A stretch of DNA of 64,000 nt, from the NCBI GenBank assembly GCA_005046945.1, contig SUSS01000003.1:85415-149414 (forward strand), read 5' to 3'. Position 1 is the stretch's first letter, and each line of letters starts with the position of its first letter. The notes under the pieces are model-generated. The model searched no databases. It was not told the origin of the DNA and saw only the letters and a list, made by a program, of their open reading frames with translations. Positions 17,957 through 26,873 of this stretch are shown here, piece after piece. The stretch is from Tissierella creatinini (GTDB lineage: Bacteria > Bacillota > Clostridia > Tissierellales > Tissierellaceae). A program made the translations under genes and the position numbers.

Positions 17957-19207
17957 TTACACTCCCTGATGTTTTATCATCTCAACAAACTTCTCTGCCA
18001 AAACCGGATGAAACTGAGTACCGGTATTTTTAACTATCTCTTCAATAGCTTCTTCCTGGGTCAAAGCCTTTCTATATGGTCTATCTGTAGTCATAGCATC
18101 ATAGGAGTCAGCTATTGTAAGAATACAAGCTTCTATAGGAATCTGCTCTCCTTTTAAACCATCCGGATATCCTGTACCATCGTACTTTTCGTGATGATGC
18201 TTGATTATACCGGTAATGTTCTTAAGGAAATCCACTTTACTGATTATATCAGCTCCTATGGTTGGGTGGGTCATAATATGTTGGAATTCTTCCTGAGTCA
18301 ATCTTGTAGCCTTATTTAATATTTGGTCGTTTATGCCAATCTTTCCTATATCATGAAGAATCGCAGCTGTTTTTATATCTTGAATTTTCTCAAAAGGAAG
18401 ATGACAAGCTTCAGCTAAATCAATAGCAAACTTTTCCACCCTATTAGCATGTCCACTTGTATAAGGGTCCTTGGCCTCAAGGGACTTATTCAACGCTTGA
18501 ATAGTTGATATATATACGTTTCTCATCTCTACATAAAGCTTGAAAGAATATCTGGCTAAAAGCAAAGGACCTAAGAATAATATAACGGCTCCACAGCCAT
18601 AACCTATATATGCAAGAGCAACTATAATCCCCATAGTTCCAACGGCTATAGAACTTGGAAATGTCCCCTTAATATTACCTAGCCATACTCTAACGAATTT
18701 TTGTGTATTTAGAGCTGATAGGAAGCCTGAAATAATAGACGTATTTAATAGTACGCCTGTAAACAAAATAAAAAGAGTTGGAAATAAAGAGAACTCACCA
18801 ATTTTCCCACCTATTAACAAATAAATTAGAGAAATTAATGATGTTACTATTATACTTTGTGATATATTAAATATCGTTTTATAAGCAGGTGAATTTAAAG
18901 CATGAACATATCCTCTTCCCTTTATATTAGGGCACCTCAGTAAGAAAGCTAACGCAGAAGCTGCAGTAGCTACTAGAGGACCCGCAACGATAACGGTTGC
19001 AATATTAATAGCATATCCAACTGATACTCCTACACTATTATGGGGAAGTAGGATTAACAAAGATTCTACTACGATAGATAAGACAGCCCAGAATAAAAAT
19101 AAGCTTAAATCAGGAATATCAAAAACGAAAAACAAATATAAAAGTAAAATTATTGCGATTATTGCTATAGACCCTAAATATATTTTTGTTTTTAGATTCA
19201 AATTCAT
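17957..19207 (-). CDS. membrane HD-GYP domain protein (probable c-di-GMP phosphodiesterase)
   Basis: About 416 residues. Residues 1-220 form six or seven membrane segments of a sensor-like module; residues 245-416 are an HD-GYP domain with HANRVEKFAIDLAE, LHDIGKIGI, HPTIGADII, IIKHHHEKYDGTGYPDG and IADSYDAMTTDRPYR. All HD-GYP signature residues are present, so hydrolysis of cyclic dinucleotides is likely. The ATG at 19205-19207 follows AAAAGGGGAATT; an in-frame start at 19261 falls in repeat-like DNA. It sits between a small-peptide gene and DUF5317 on one strand. Confidence 0.9.
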   Translation of the reverse strand: MNLNLKTKIYLGSIAIIAIILLLYLFFVFDIPDLSLFLFWAVLSIVVESLLILLPHNSVGVSVGYAINIATVIVAGPLVATAASALAFLLRCPNIKGRGYVHALNSPAYKTIFNISQSIIVTSLISLIYLLIGGKIGEFSLFPTLFILFTGVLLNTSIISGFLSALNTQKFVRVWLGNIKGTFPSSIAVGTMGIIVALAYIGYGCGAVILFLGPLLLARYSFKLYVEMRNVYISTIQALNKSLEAKDPYTSGHANRVEKFAIDLAEACHLPFEKIQDIKTAAILHDIGKIGINDQILNKATRLTQEEFQHIMTHPTIGADIISKVDFLKNITGIIKHHHEKYDGTGYPDGLKGEQIPIEACILTIADSYDAMTTDRPYRKALTQEEAIEEIVKNTGTQFHPVLAEKFVEMIKHQGV

Positions 19208-19218
19208 TATAATTCCCC

Positions 19219-19275
19219 TTTTAAGTTTTGGAACAATTGCATAACAATTGCAACCCACCACTGCTTAGAGACGGA
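19219..19275 (-). repeat. partial dispersed repeat, copy F
   Basis: On the minus strand, GCAGTGGTGGGTTGCAATTGTTATGCAATTG recalls the GTGGTGTGA plus GCAATTGCTATGCAATTGC end of copies A, D and E. Only this end is present. Confidence 0.5.
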
Positions 19276-19346
19276 AGTAATCTTATTTTTAAATATCAAA
19301 GGTAATTGTCTTGAAGCTTCATTGCTACACTGATTAGTTTAATTAA

Positions 19347-19538
19347 TGCCGGCTAATTCTCTACTATTTATACTAATGAATAGTTAGCACCTGCTGCTAG
19401 TAATAAAGCAAGTAAGCTCATTAACGCCATAGCTGTTTTTTTCACGGAATATAGCCCCCTTTTGTAAGTACTCTGCTGTCCGCTAGTTCAGCATGCTATA
19501 TTCGCTTCGCTAAGAAAAAAATGTACAATTAGCCGGCA
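19347..19538. repeat. 12-bp inverted repeat enclosing the small-peptide gene
   Basis: AATTAGCCGGCA at 19527-19538 and TGCCGGCTAATT at 19347-19358 are exact reverse complements. They bracket the peptide ORF at a distance of about 170 bp, so in RNA they could close the whole peptide message into one stem. Inside, GAATATAGC (just after 19500 on the minus strand) can pair with GCTATATTC, which overlaps the peptide's ribosome site. Confidence 0.65.
19368..19445 (-). CDS. small hydrophobic peptide, possible signalling-peptide precursor
   Basis: A 25-codon ORF starting at GTG (19443-19445) with an AAAAGGGGG ribosome site nine bases upstream. The peptide begins with Lys-Lys, then a hydrophobic stretch MALMSLLALLLAAGAN and a short tail YSLV. 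The layout resembles leaders of AgrD-type cyclic lactone autoinducers, but the Cys and acidic recognition tail of AgrD are absent; a Ser is present in the tail. It lies 160 bp upstream of the HD-GYP gene on the same strand. The strong ribosome site argues that it is translated. The function is inferred only. Confidence 0.5.
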   Translation of the reverse strand: MKKTAMALMSLLALLLAAGANYSLV

Positions 19539-19548
19539 ATGTTACCGA

Positions 19549-20163
19549 TTATTTGGTTATCACTCTATTTACAGCATCTAGGGTTGCCTTCACAACGGCC
19601 ACTTCATAGCTATTATTTATAATACAGGACCCACATAATCTTTTCTCAACACCATCTATTATGCCCATAACAATTACTAGGACAATCCTATCGTTAACAA
19701 TAGGAATAGTCCTAATATCCTCAAAAATGAAGGCGTCATGCCAAGAACACGCTTCCTCTATGGTCTTAAGAGTCGCATCCACGAGCATTCTATCTTTATT
19801 TCTGGAAGTATTGATTCCTGAAACGGAATTTTCATATACATTATCAGAATTACTTATACTTACTTTTATAACTGCCCTTTGACCTAGAATATCATGGGAA
19901 ACCCCTTCTAATTTAAGCCTATGTTCAGCTTTCTTCAAACTATTATCAGCAATTTGAGCTATACTTATTTTTTTATAATCGACAGGGATATTATAGGTTG
20001 CCACAAGAACAGATTGAATATCTCGAGCTATTTGTTTAGCCCCCCTAGAATCATTTGATACAATATGTATTTCTTCTATTTTTTCATCTGCATCTGTTAC
20101 TATTTTGCAGGAAACAACGGAATCTACCATCTCTAAGTTATTTTCTATAACAGATAAGTCCAT
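19549..20163 (-). CDS. conserved hypothetical protein
   Basis: 204 residues, soluble, with no signal peptide. An N-terminal segment of about 80 residues (VVSCKIVTDADEKIEEIHIV, then ARDIQSVLVATYNIPVDYKK and ISIAQI) belongs to a clostridial family I recall only as hypothetical. A C-terminal segment has DATLKTIEEAC and EVAVVKATLDAVNRVI, a repeated pattern suggesting two related subdomains. The ATG at 20161-20163 follows GGGGGATATT. It is the first gene of the peptide/HD-GYP/DUF5317 group on the minus strand. No catalytic motif is visible. Confidence 0.8.
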   Translation of the reverse strand: MDLSVIENNLEMVDSVVSCKIVTDADEKIEEIHIVSNDSRGAKQIARDIQSVLVATYNIPVDYKKISIAQIADNSLKKAEHRLKLEGVSHDILGQRAVIKVSISNSDNVYENSVSGINTSRNKDRMLVDATLKTIEEACSWHDAFIFEDIRTIPIVNDRIVLVIVMGIIDGVEKRLCGSCIINNSYEVAVVKATLDAVNRVITK

Positions 20164-20353
20164 AATATCCCCCATTTGCTATTATTTTATTAAAAATTCA
20201 ATGCACTATTGTGTAATGTAGGAAATCTTTACACCATTATTTAGATAATAACACTAATTTACCCTATATTCAACAAAAATCTACCTACAAACGTTGAATT
20301 GTCGAAATTTATTGAAGATTTAACAAACACCCATAAAGGCATTTTAGTCTTTC

Positions 20354-21397
20354 CTATCCTCCCATGGTTGACCTTCTTTTGAAAATTGTAAAGGGGGTGA
20401 TTATTCTGCTTCCTCTTACTCCCCTTTCTATAGCATCTATTAAGAGTTCCATTGCCTTACTTCCAAGCTCTACTGAATTTATATCTACTGAGGTAAGAGG
20501 AATGTTCCCATATTTGGAGAGGATACTATTATTAAAGCTTGCTATTGCTATATCTTCCGGGACCTTGATTCCTAATTCTTCAATAGCCATCAGGGCTCCG
20601 TATGCTACTAAATCATCTGCAACAATGATTCCATCAGGCATATCTTTCATATTAGCTATAACTTTACCGTATTGGCTTCCGGTCTTTTCATCAAAGCTTC
20701 CCATAAATACTAGGGAAGTATCAAATACCAATCCCTCTTCTTCTATAGCCTTCTTATATCCTTGTATCCTATTTTGTGTCATCGTAAGATTTTCTTCACC
20801 TGCTATTATGGCAATCCTTTTTCTGCCTATGCATATCATATGTTTTGTAAGCTCATAAGTAGCTAATAGATTATCATTGTCTACATGGTTTATATTTTCT
20901 AAATGTGTGTTGGGAGTTCCTATAAGGGAAAAAGGAAAATCGATGTTATATAGATATTCTATACATTCGTCATCCAATTTGTTGCTCATGAGAATGATTC
21001 CGTCAACCTTTGAGCCTCTAATGAAGTTTTCGATAATCTTAAGCTCACCTTTTTTATCTATATTAGTAGAAATTAATATATCATAATTATTCTTAGAAGC
21101 AATTTTTGCTATTCCCCTTAAAGCCTCAGGGAAGAATGGATTTAAAAAAACATCTTCAGATGTGGTTGGCAAGATTACCCCTATGGTTCCCGTCATGTTT
21201 TTTGCCAGGGACCTGGCAATGGCATTAGGATAATAGCCCATTTCATCCATTATAGCACGAATTCTTTCAGTTGTAGCCTTGCTTATCCTGGGGTTGTTAG
21301 AAATTACTCTGGATACAGTTGATGGAGACACCCCTGCTCTTTTTGCCACTTCTTTAATAGTTACCGTACTTTTTTTAATCAAAATCTCACTTCCCAT
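20354..21397 (-). CDS. LacI-family transcriptional regulator (MalR-like)
   Basis: A dimeric DNA-binding repressor with an N-terminal helix-turn-helix (VTIKEVAKRAGVSPSTVSRV, about residues 11-30), hinge PNAIARSLAKNMTGTIGVIL, and a periplasmic-binding-like sensor domain ending DINSVELGSKAMELLIDAI. It lies last in a malQ-glgP-lacI run with 23 bp after glgP, so it probably regulates that operon in response to a maltodextrin or related sugar. A LacI-type palindrome sits ahead of malQ at 25296. A TTG at 21380-21382 with GGAAGTGAG upstream is an alternative start that would shorten it by five residues. Confidence 0.9.
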   Translation of the reverse strand: MGSEILIKKSTVTIKEVAKRAGVSPSTVSRVISNNPRISKATTERIRAIMDEMGYYPNAIARSLAKNMTGTIGVILPTTSEDVFLNPFFPEALRGIAKIASKNNYDILISTNIDKKGELKIIENFIRGSKVDGIILMSNKLDDECIEYLYNIDFPFSLIGTPNTHLENINHVDNDNLLATYELTKHMICIGRKRIAIIAGEENLTMTQNRIQGYKKAIEEEGLVFDTSLVFMGSFDEKTGSQYGKVIANMKDMPDGIIVADDLVAYGALMAIEELGIKVPEDIAIASFNNSILSKYGNIPLTSVDINSVELGSKAMELLIDAIERGVRGSRIITPFTIFKRRSTMGG

Positions 21398-21420
21398 TAT
21401 TTGGTAGGGACACCTTGCTT

Positions 21421-23793
21421 TTATCTAGATACGGGTTCTATCCCCCAAATCTCAGCAGCATACTCTTGAATTGTCCTATCAGAGCTGAATTTGCCTGCAT
21501 TCACTATATTCATCCAGCATTTCTTAGCCCATCCTAGGCGATCCTTATAGGCTTTATCTACTTTTTCTTGAGCATCCCTATAGCTTTCAAAGTCCTTCAA
21601 TATATAGTAATTATCAGCCCTATGCCAGTATTCCCCCTTTAGCAGGGAGTCATAAAGCTCCCGATATACACCACTACCCAAATCATTAAATGTCCCATTT
21701 ATAAGACTGTCAACAGCTCTTTTAAGTCCCGGTATCGAATTGTATATGTCATATGGATTATATGAACTTTCTATTTGTGCTATATCTTCTACCCTAAGTC
21801 CAAATATGAAGTTGTTTTCCTCCCCTGACTCCTGAACTATTTCTATATTTGCTCCATCGTAAGTCCCTAATGTAGGTCCACCATTTAACATGAACTTCAT
21901 ATTTCCGGTACCACTGGCTTCTTTTCCTGCTGTAGATAACTGCTCGGAGACATCTGCTGCCGGGAATAATCTTTCTGCATATGACACCTTATAATTTGCT
22001 ATGAATACCACCTTTAACTTCCCATTTACATCAGAATCCTTATTTATTAACTGTGACATATCGTTTATAAACTTAATTACAGCCTTTGCTCTAAAATATC
22101 CAGGAGCAGCCTTAGCACCGAAGATAAAAGTTCTAGGTACCATATCCAAATTAGGATCTTCTTTTAATCTATAATATAGGTCCAATATATGAAGAGCATT
22201 TAATAACTGTCTCTTATATTCGTGCATTCTCTTTATCTGCATATCGAAAATGGAACATGGATCTATATCTGCACCATCATGCTTCTTAATATATTCAGCA
22301 AGTTGATTCTTTTTTTCTTGCTTTATGCTTAAGAATCTCTTTAGGATATTTTCATCAGATGAATATTTTTCAAGCTTCTTTAACTGGGATAAATCCTTTA
22401 TCCAGCTATCTGAGCCTAGAAGCTCAGTTAACAGATTAGACAACTCGGGATTTGACTGCAGAAGCCATCTTCTTTGGGTTATCCCATTTGTTTTATTGTT
22501 AAATCTATCAGGATATATTTTATACCATTGCTTTAGTTCTCTATCTCTCAACAAATCAGAGTGAATCTTTGCTACCCCATTTATAGACTTTGAGCCGTAT
22601 ATAGAAAGATGAGCCATCTTTATATAATCATGTTGAACTATTTCGTACTGGTATGCATCCCCATCATAAATTCCCATTTTCCCAAGCTCATCCATTAGTT
22701 GGTTGTTGATTCTTGAAATTATGTCAAATATATTAGGTAATAAGGCTTTATAAAGTCTCACAGGCCATTGCTCCAGAGCCTCTGCCAAGAGGGTATGATT
22801 AGTGTATCCAAATGTATTGACGACAATATCCCAGGCCTCTTCCCAGCTTATATTTTCCAATTGGGTCAAAATCCTCATAAGCTCAGGTATTGCAACTGCA
22901 GGATGGGTATCGTTTAACTGTATGGCATGAAGCTTTGGAAATTCATTGAAGCTATCATGATTTTTCTTGAAATTTCTAACTATATCCTGTAAGGATGCAG
23001 AAACAAAGAAATATTGTTGTTTAAGTCTTAGTAGCTTTCCTTCATCATTGGAATCATTCGGATAAAGGACCTTTCCTATGTTTTCCGCCTCATTTTTCTC
23101 CTTAACTGCAAGATCATAGTTTTGATCGTTAAAGGCCTTGAAGTTGAAGACTTCCAATGGTTCTGCAGTCCATAACCTTAAAGTATTGATGGTTTCTTGG
23201 TTGTATCCGATTATTGGCGTATCATAGGGTACAGCGTATATATCCCCACTTGAAAAGCTTACTTTTACTTTTTCATCCTCTTTTCTTATGGACCATGGAT
23301 CTCCATACTCTAGCCAATTGTCTGCCAACTCTACCTGAAATCCATCTTTGAATTCCTGCTTAAAGATTCCAAAGGAATATCTGATTCCATAACCTGTTAG
23401 GGGGTAATTAAGAGTTGCTGCACTATCCAAGAAACATGCTGCTAATCTTCCAAGACCCCCATTGCCCAAAGCTGCATCCTCTTCAGCCTCTTCAATATCA
23501 TTATAATCTATTCCAAGGTCTTTTAACAAATCTTCAGTTTTTTCCTTAAGCCTCATATTTATTAAATTGTTAGATAAGGCTCTACCCATTAAGTATTCAG
23601 AGGATAAATAATAGGCCCTTTTCTTACCATTGAACTTCTTTTCTGATTCTCTCCAAGCAGGTACTATTTCCTCCATAATTGCCTTTGAAAGGCATATGTG
23701 CTTCTCTTTAATTCCACACTCCTCCAGGTTCTTCCCAAAGCTAGTTAGAGAATACCTATGCATACTCGTTTTTATTCTATCTTTATACTCCAT
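21421..23793 (-). CDS. glgP: glycogen/maltodextrin phosphorylase
   Basis: Releases glucose-1-phosphate from alpha-1,4-glucans. At 790 residues it is GT35-family length. Conserved blocks are SSEYLMGRAL, GNGGLGRLAACFLDS, LNDTHPAVAIPELMRIL, FGAKAAPGY and the PLP site EASGTGNMKFMLNGGPTLGT with its Lys at about residue 640. It starts four bases after the malQ stop, with TAGGAGGT straddling the malQ end, so the two are translationally coupled. Together they convert intracellular maltodextrin or glycogen to glucose-1-phosphate and glucose. No glgA or glgC is nearby, which points to degradation. Confidence 0.96.
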   Translation of the reverse strand: MEYKDRIKTSMHRYSLTSFGKNLEECGIKEKHICLSKAIMEEIVPAWRESEKKFNGKKRAYYLSSEYLMGRALSNNLINMRLKEKTEDLLKDLGIDYNDIEEAEEDAALGNGGLGRLAACFLDSAATLNYPLTGYGIRYSFGIFKQEFKDGFQVELADNWLEYGDPWSIRKEDEKVKVSFSSGDIYAVPYDTPIIGYNQETINTLRLWTAEPLEVFNFKAFNDQNYDLAVKEKNEAENIGKVLYPNDSNDEGKLLRLKQQYFFVSASLQDIVRNFKKNHDSFNEFPKLHAIQLNDTHPAVAIPELMRILTQLENISWEEAWDIVVNTFGYTNHTLLAEALEQWPVRLYKALLPNIFDIISRINNQLMDELGKMGIYDGDAYQYEIVQHDYIKMAHLSIYGSKSINGVAKIHSDLLRDRELKQWYKIYPDRFNNKTNGITQRRWLLQSNPELSNLLTELLGSDSWIKDLSQLKKLEKYSSDENILKRFLSIKQEKKNQLAEYIKKHDGADIDPCSIFDMQIKRMHEYKRQLLNALHILDLYYRLKEDPNLDMVPRTFIFGAKAAPGYFRAKAVIKFINDMSQLINKDSDVNGKLKVVFIANYKVSYAERLFPAADVSEQLSTAGKEASGTGNMKFMLNGGPTLGTYDGANIEIVQESGEENNFIFGLRVEDIAQIESSYNPYDIYNSIPGLKRAVDSLINGTFNDLGSGVYRELYDSLLKGEYWHRADNYYILKDFESYRDAQEKVDKAYKDRLGWAKKCWMNIVNAGKFSSDRTIQEYAAEIWGIEPVSR

Positions 23794-23797
23794 AATA

Positions 23798-25276
23798 TTA
23801 CCTCCTATAAACAGACGTTAGGTTTGCAATTCTTTCTGCCAGACTATCGGTCAATAAGGACTCTGTAACCCTCCAAGTCCAGTTTTTTCCCATGGTTGAA
23901 GGCTCATTCATCCTTGATTCTTCCCCAAGGCCTAGGAAATCCTGAAGCTGACCAATGGCTAAATTCGCTGGTGATGCCCACGCACCTCTTAACAAACCCC
24001 AATTAAGACCCTCATTTTCATCTAATTTAAAATACTCCACTGCAAATTCATATTCCTTTATTGGTGCTGTTTCAAACCAAGCCATGGCAGGATGATTATC
24101 ATGGGTCCCAATATATACTACACAATTCTTATCATAATTATGTGGCATAAAATGACTATCGCCCTTAGTATCGAAGGCAAATTGCAGTATCTTCATATTT
24201 GGAAATCTTGTATCTTCTAATAGCTTACCAAGACCTTCTGAATAGACGCCTAAATCTTCAGCAATTATATCCAAGTCTCCAAGACTTTCTTTCACTTTAT
24301 TAAACAGCTTTATACCAGGACCTTCCTTCCACTTTCCATTGACTGCGGTCTTATCTCCATACTTCACTTCCCAATAAGCATCAAATCCTCTAAAGTGATC
24401 TATTCTCAAAGTATCATACAGTCTAAAACCATGTCTAATTCTTTTTATCCACCAATCAAAACCAGTAGCCTCCAAATAGTCCCAATCGTAAATAGGGTTC
24501 CCCCATAATTGCCCTGTATCAGAGAATGCATCCGGAGGAACACCTGCTATGGTCTTTGGTACTAAGTTTTCATCAAATTTAAAATTTTTGGGATTTGTCC
24601 AGCAATCAGCACTGTCTTCTGCTACATATATTGGAAGGTCGCCAATAATCTTTATACCATGCTTATTAGCATAACTTTTAAGTCTATTCCATTGAGCATA
24701 GAAATAATACTGAGTGAAAACCCAGAAAAAGATTTCATCTTCATTATTCTTTTCAAATTCCATTACCATAGGAGAATTAAATGTTCTATATTCTATAGGC
24801 CAATTTTGCCATGAAACACCACTATTTTTAGCCTTTAAAGCCATATACAAAGCAAGACCTCTAAGCCACTCTTTCTCTCTATCATAGAAGTCTAATAGTT
24901 TCTCCTCTAGTATCTCCTTAGCATTATTATATGCTTTCCTTAATAGTGCGGTTTTATTAAAGAATAGTTTTGAATAATCAACCAGATTTTGGTTATTGCC
25001 CAAATCCGTTTGTAAAATATCATCTTTGCTTAGAAATCCCTCTCTTAGGAATTCATCTATATTTATGAAATAAGGATTCCCCGCAAATACTGAAACACTT
25101 TGGTAAGGGGAGTCTCCGTAGCCCGTAATACACAAAGGGAGTATTTGCCAGTATTTTTGATTTGCTTTACTTAGAAAATCTACAAAATTATATGCTCCAA
25201 TGCCAAAATCACCAATCCCATATTTACTCGGTAAAGAGGAAATATGCATCAATATTCCACTTGCTCTTTTACCCAT
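23798..25276 (-). CDS. malQ: 4-alpha-glucanotransferase (amylomaltase)
   Basis: GH77 enzyme that disproportionates maltodextrins so that phosphorylase can use them. About 492 residues with ASGILMHISSLPSKYGIGDFG at the N-terminus, KIIGDLPIYVAEDSADCW, GVPPDAFSDTGQLWGNP, LRIDHFRGF (nucleophile Asp), IAEDLG (acid/base Glu) and YIGTHDNHP. The ATG at 25274-25276 follows GGAGGT; an upstream in-frame ATG at 25300 overlaps the operator. It is the first gene of the malQ-glgP-lacI operon. Confidence 0.96.
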   Translation of the reverse strand: MGKRASGILMHISSLPSKYGIGDFGIGAYNFVDFLSKANQKYWQILPLCITGYGDSPYQSVSVFAGNPYFINIDEFLREGFLSKDDILQTDLGNNQNLVDYSKLFFNKTALLRKAYNNAKEILEEKLLDFYDREKEWLRGLALYMALKAKNSGVSWQNWPIEYRTFNSPMVMEFEKNNEDEIFFWVFTQYYFYAQWNRLKSYANKHGIKIIGDLPIYVAEDSADCWTNPKNFKFDENLVPKTIAGVPPDAFSDTGQLWGNPIYDWDYLEATGFDWWIKRIRHGFRLYDTLRIDHFRGFDAYWEVKYGDKTAVNGKWKEGPGIKLFNKVKESLGDLDIIAEDLGVYSEGLGKLLEDTRFPNMKILQFAFDTKGDSHFMPHNYDKNCVVYIGTHDNHPAMAWFETAPIKEYEFAVEYFKLDENEGLNWGLLRGAWASPANLAIGQLQDFLGLGEESRMNEPSTMGKNWTWRVTESLLTDSLAERIANLTSVYRR

Positions 25277-25295
25277 TATATACCTCCATGACTTG

Positions 25296-25309
25296 TGCAA
25301 CCGTTTGTA
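25296..25309. promoter_or_regulatory. LacI-type operator ahead of malQ
   Basis: TGCAACCGTTTGTA is an imperfect palindrome with the central CG typical of LacI/CcpA/MalR sites (compare GCAAACGTTTGC). It lies between promoter-like TATAAT/TAATAT boxes and the malQ ribosome site, where binding would block transcription. The linked LacI protein is the likely binder. Confidence 0.6.
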
Positions 25310-25349
25310 TATTAATAGTTATTATATACCCCAGTAAAGCTTTTGGAAA

Positions 25350-25390
25350 CAAACAAAAAAACAAACCAAGGTTATATATACCCTTGGTTT
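25350..25390 (-). terminator. rho-independent terminator of the liv operon
   Basis: On the minus strand, AAACCAAGG pairs with CCTTGGTTT around a 10-base loop, followed by TGTTTTTTTGTTTG. It starts at the livF stop codon. Confidence 0.9.
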
Positions 25391-26097
25391 TAGCCTTCTA
25401 GATAAGCCTTTCTTACTGATTCATCCTTTAACAGGTCTTTAGCTTTTCCTTCAAGCTCAATTTCACCCGTTCTTATAATATATGCCCTATCGGCAATCTT
25501 TAATGCCATATTGGCATTCTGCTCTACTAAAAGTACTGTAGTTCCTGATTTATTTATGGTTTTGATAATATTAAAAATCTCATTAACGATAATCGGTGCT
25601 AAACCCATACTTGGTTCGTCTAATAATATAAGCTTAGGCCTTGACATCAAGCCTCTGGCTATGGCAAGCATCTGTTGTTCTCCACCAGATAAGGTTCCTG
25701 CAAGTTGCTCGCGTCTTTCTTTTAAAATAGGAAAATAGGTATAGGCCTTTTCAATATCCTCAGCGATTTCAGTCTTGTTATTTTTTGTAAATGCTCCCAT
25801 TTCCAAGTTTTCTAATACGCTCATAGTTGAGAATATTCTTCTACCCTCTGGCACATGAACGATACCTTTTTTTACTATCTCAGGAGCGCTAAGGTTATAG
25901 ATGCTTTTACCATCAAAAATAACTTCTCCTGTCCTTGGCTTTAATAGCCCTGAAATAGTCTTAAGAGTAGTAGACTTACCAGCACCATTTGCTCCTATCA
26001 GTGTAACTATCTCACCTTTATCTATATTTACATTTAAGGACTTAAGGGCATGGATAGCACCATAATATACGTTTAAATTTTTCAATTCTAACATCAT
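25390..26097 (-). CDS. livF: branched-chain amino-acid ABC transporter ATPase LivF
   Basis: The second ATPase of the HAAT-family importer. It has Walker A GANGAGKST, signature LSGGEQQMLAIARGL and Walker B LILLDEPSMGL followed by the LivF-typical APIIVNEIF. 235 residues. It starts at the livG stop (overlapping TAATGATG), so it is translationally coupled. It is last in the operon, before the terminator. Confidence 0.95.
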   Translation of the reverse strand: MMLELKNLNVYYGAIHALKSLNVNIDKGEIVTLIGANGAGKSTTLKTISGLLKPRTGEVIFDGKSIYNLSAPEIVKKGIVHVPEGRRIFSTMSVLENLEMGAFTKNNKTEIAEDIEKAYTYFPILKERREQLAGTLSGGEQQMLAIARGLMSRPKLILLDEPSMGLAPIIVNEIFNIIKTINKSGTTVLLVEQNANMALKIADRAYIIRTGEIELEGKAKDLLKDESVRKAYLEG

Positions 26098-26873
26098 TAA
26101 TTTGCATCCTCCCCTAAATAAGCCTTTATTACTCTCTCATTCTTCTGTATCTCGTCAGGAAGGCCACTAGCTATAAGGTGGCCATAGTCGAATACAAATA
26201 ATCTTTCGCAGATATTCATAACAAGACTCATATCGTGTTCTATCAATATGATTGTTAAATCAAAGGTCTTTCTAATCCACTTAATTAGCTCTGTTAATTC
26301 AGCCGTCTCTTTTGGATTCATACCTGCAGCTGGTTCATCTAAGAGTAAAAGTTTAGGATTCGCTGCTAAAGCCCTAGCAATTTCCAATCTCCTTTGGTCT
26401 CCATAAGCAAGGTTTCTTGCAAATGCATCCTTCTTATCAATAAGATTAAACTTCTCCAAAAGCTTTAAGGCCTTATCATGTGTTTCCTCTTCTTCTTTAT
26501 AAAAGGAAGGAAGTCTGAAGAAAGATGATGCCACAGAATAATTCATGCCATTATGAAAGCCTATTAGAACATTCTCTAAAACAGTCATATTTTGAAACAA
26601 TCTAATATTTTGAAAGGTTCTTGCTACTCCAAAACCCGTCATCTTATGAGGTTTGAAATCCTTTGACGTAACCTTGGAGTTTAAATCATATTCTATTTCA
26701 CCTTCAGTAGGAGTATAAATTCCGGTTAATAAGTTAAAGAAGGTGGTTTTACCTGCACCATTAGGCCCAATCAGCCCAATGATTTCGCCCTCTTCAACAT
26801 TCAAACTTACATCGGTTACTGCCTTAATACCACCGAAAGCTCTTGATAGGTTACTAACCTTTAGAACTGACAT
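26097..26873 (-). CDS. livG: branched-chain amino-acid ABC transporter ATPase LivG
   Basis: The first ATPase of the importer. Walker A is GPNGAGKTT, followed by the LivG-specific VARTFQNIRLFQNMTVLENV, signature LAYGDQRRLEIARAL, and Walker B LLLDEPAAGMNPKE. 258 residues. Its start overlaps the end of livM by 20 bp. Confidence 0.95.
   Translation of the reverse strand: MSVLKVSNLSRAFGGIKAVTDVSLNVEEGEIIGLIGPNGAGKTTFFNLLTGIYTPTEGEIEYDLNSKVTSKDFKPHKMTGFGVARTFQNIRLFQNMTVLENVLIGFHNGMNYSVASSFFRLPSFYKEEEETHDKALKLLEKFNLIDKKDAFARNLAYGDQRRLEIARALAANPKLLLLDEPAAGMNPKETAELTELIKWIRKTFDLTIILIEHDMSLVMNICERLFVFDYGHLIASGLPDEIQKNERVIKAYLGEDAN

Noticed and set aside
19446-19548. c-di-GMP riboswitch upstream of the HD-GYP locus
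   Set aside because: The GEMM-I core CACGCACAGGGCAAACC and its receptor are absent, and no class II pseudoknot was recognised. Only inverted repeats can be supported.
20285-20300. Second LacI operator (ACAAACGTTGAATT) downstream of the lacI gene
   Set aside because: It lies beyond the 3' end of the operon with no promoter facing a gene it could control, and is less palindromic than the site at 25296.
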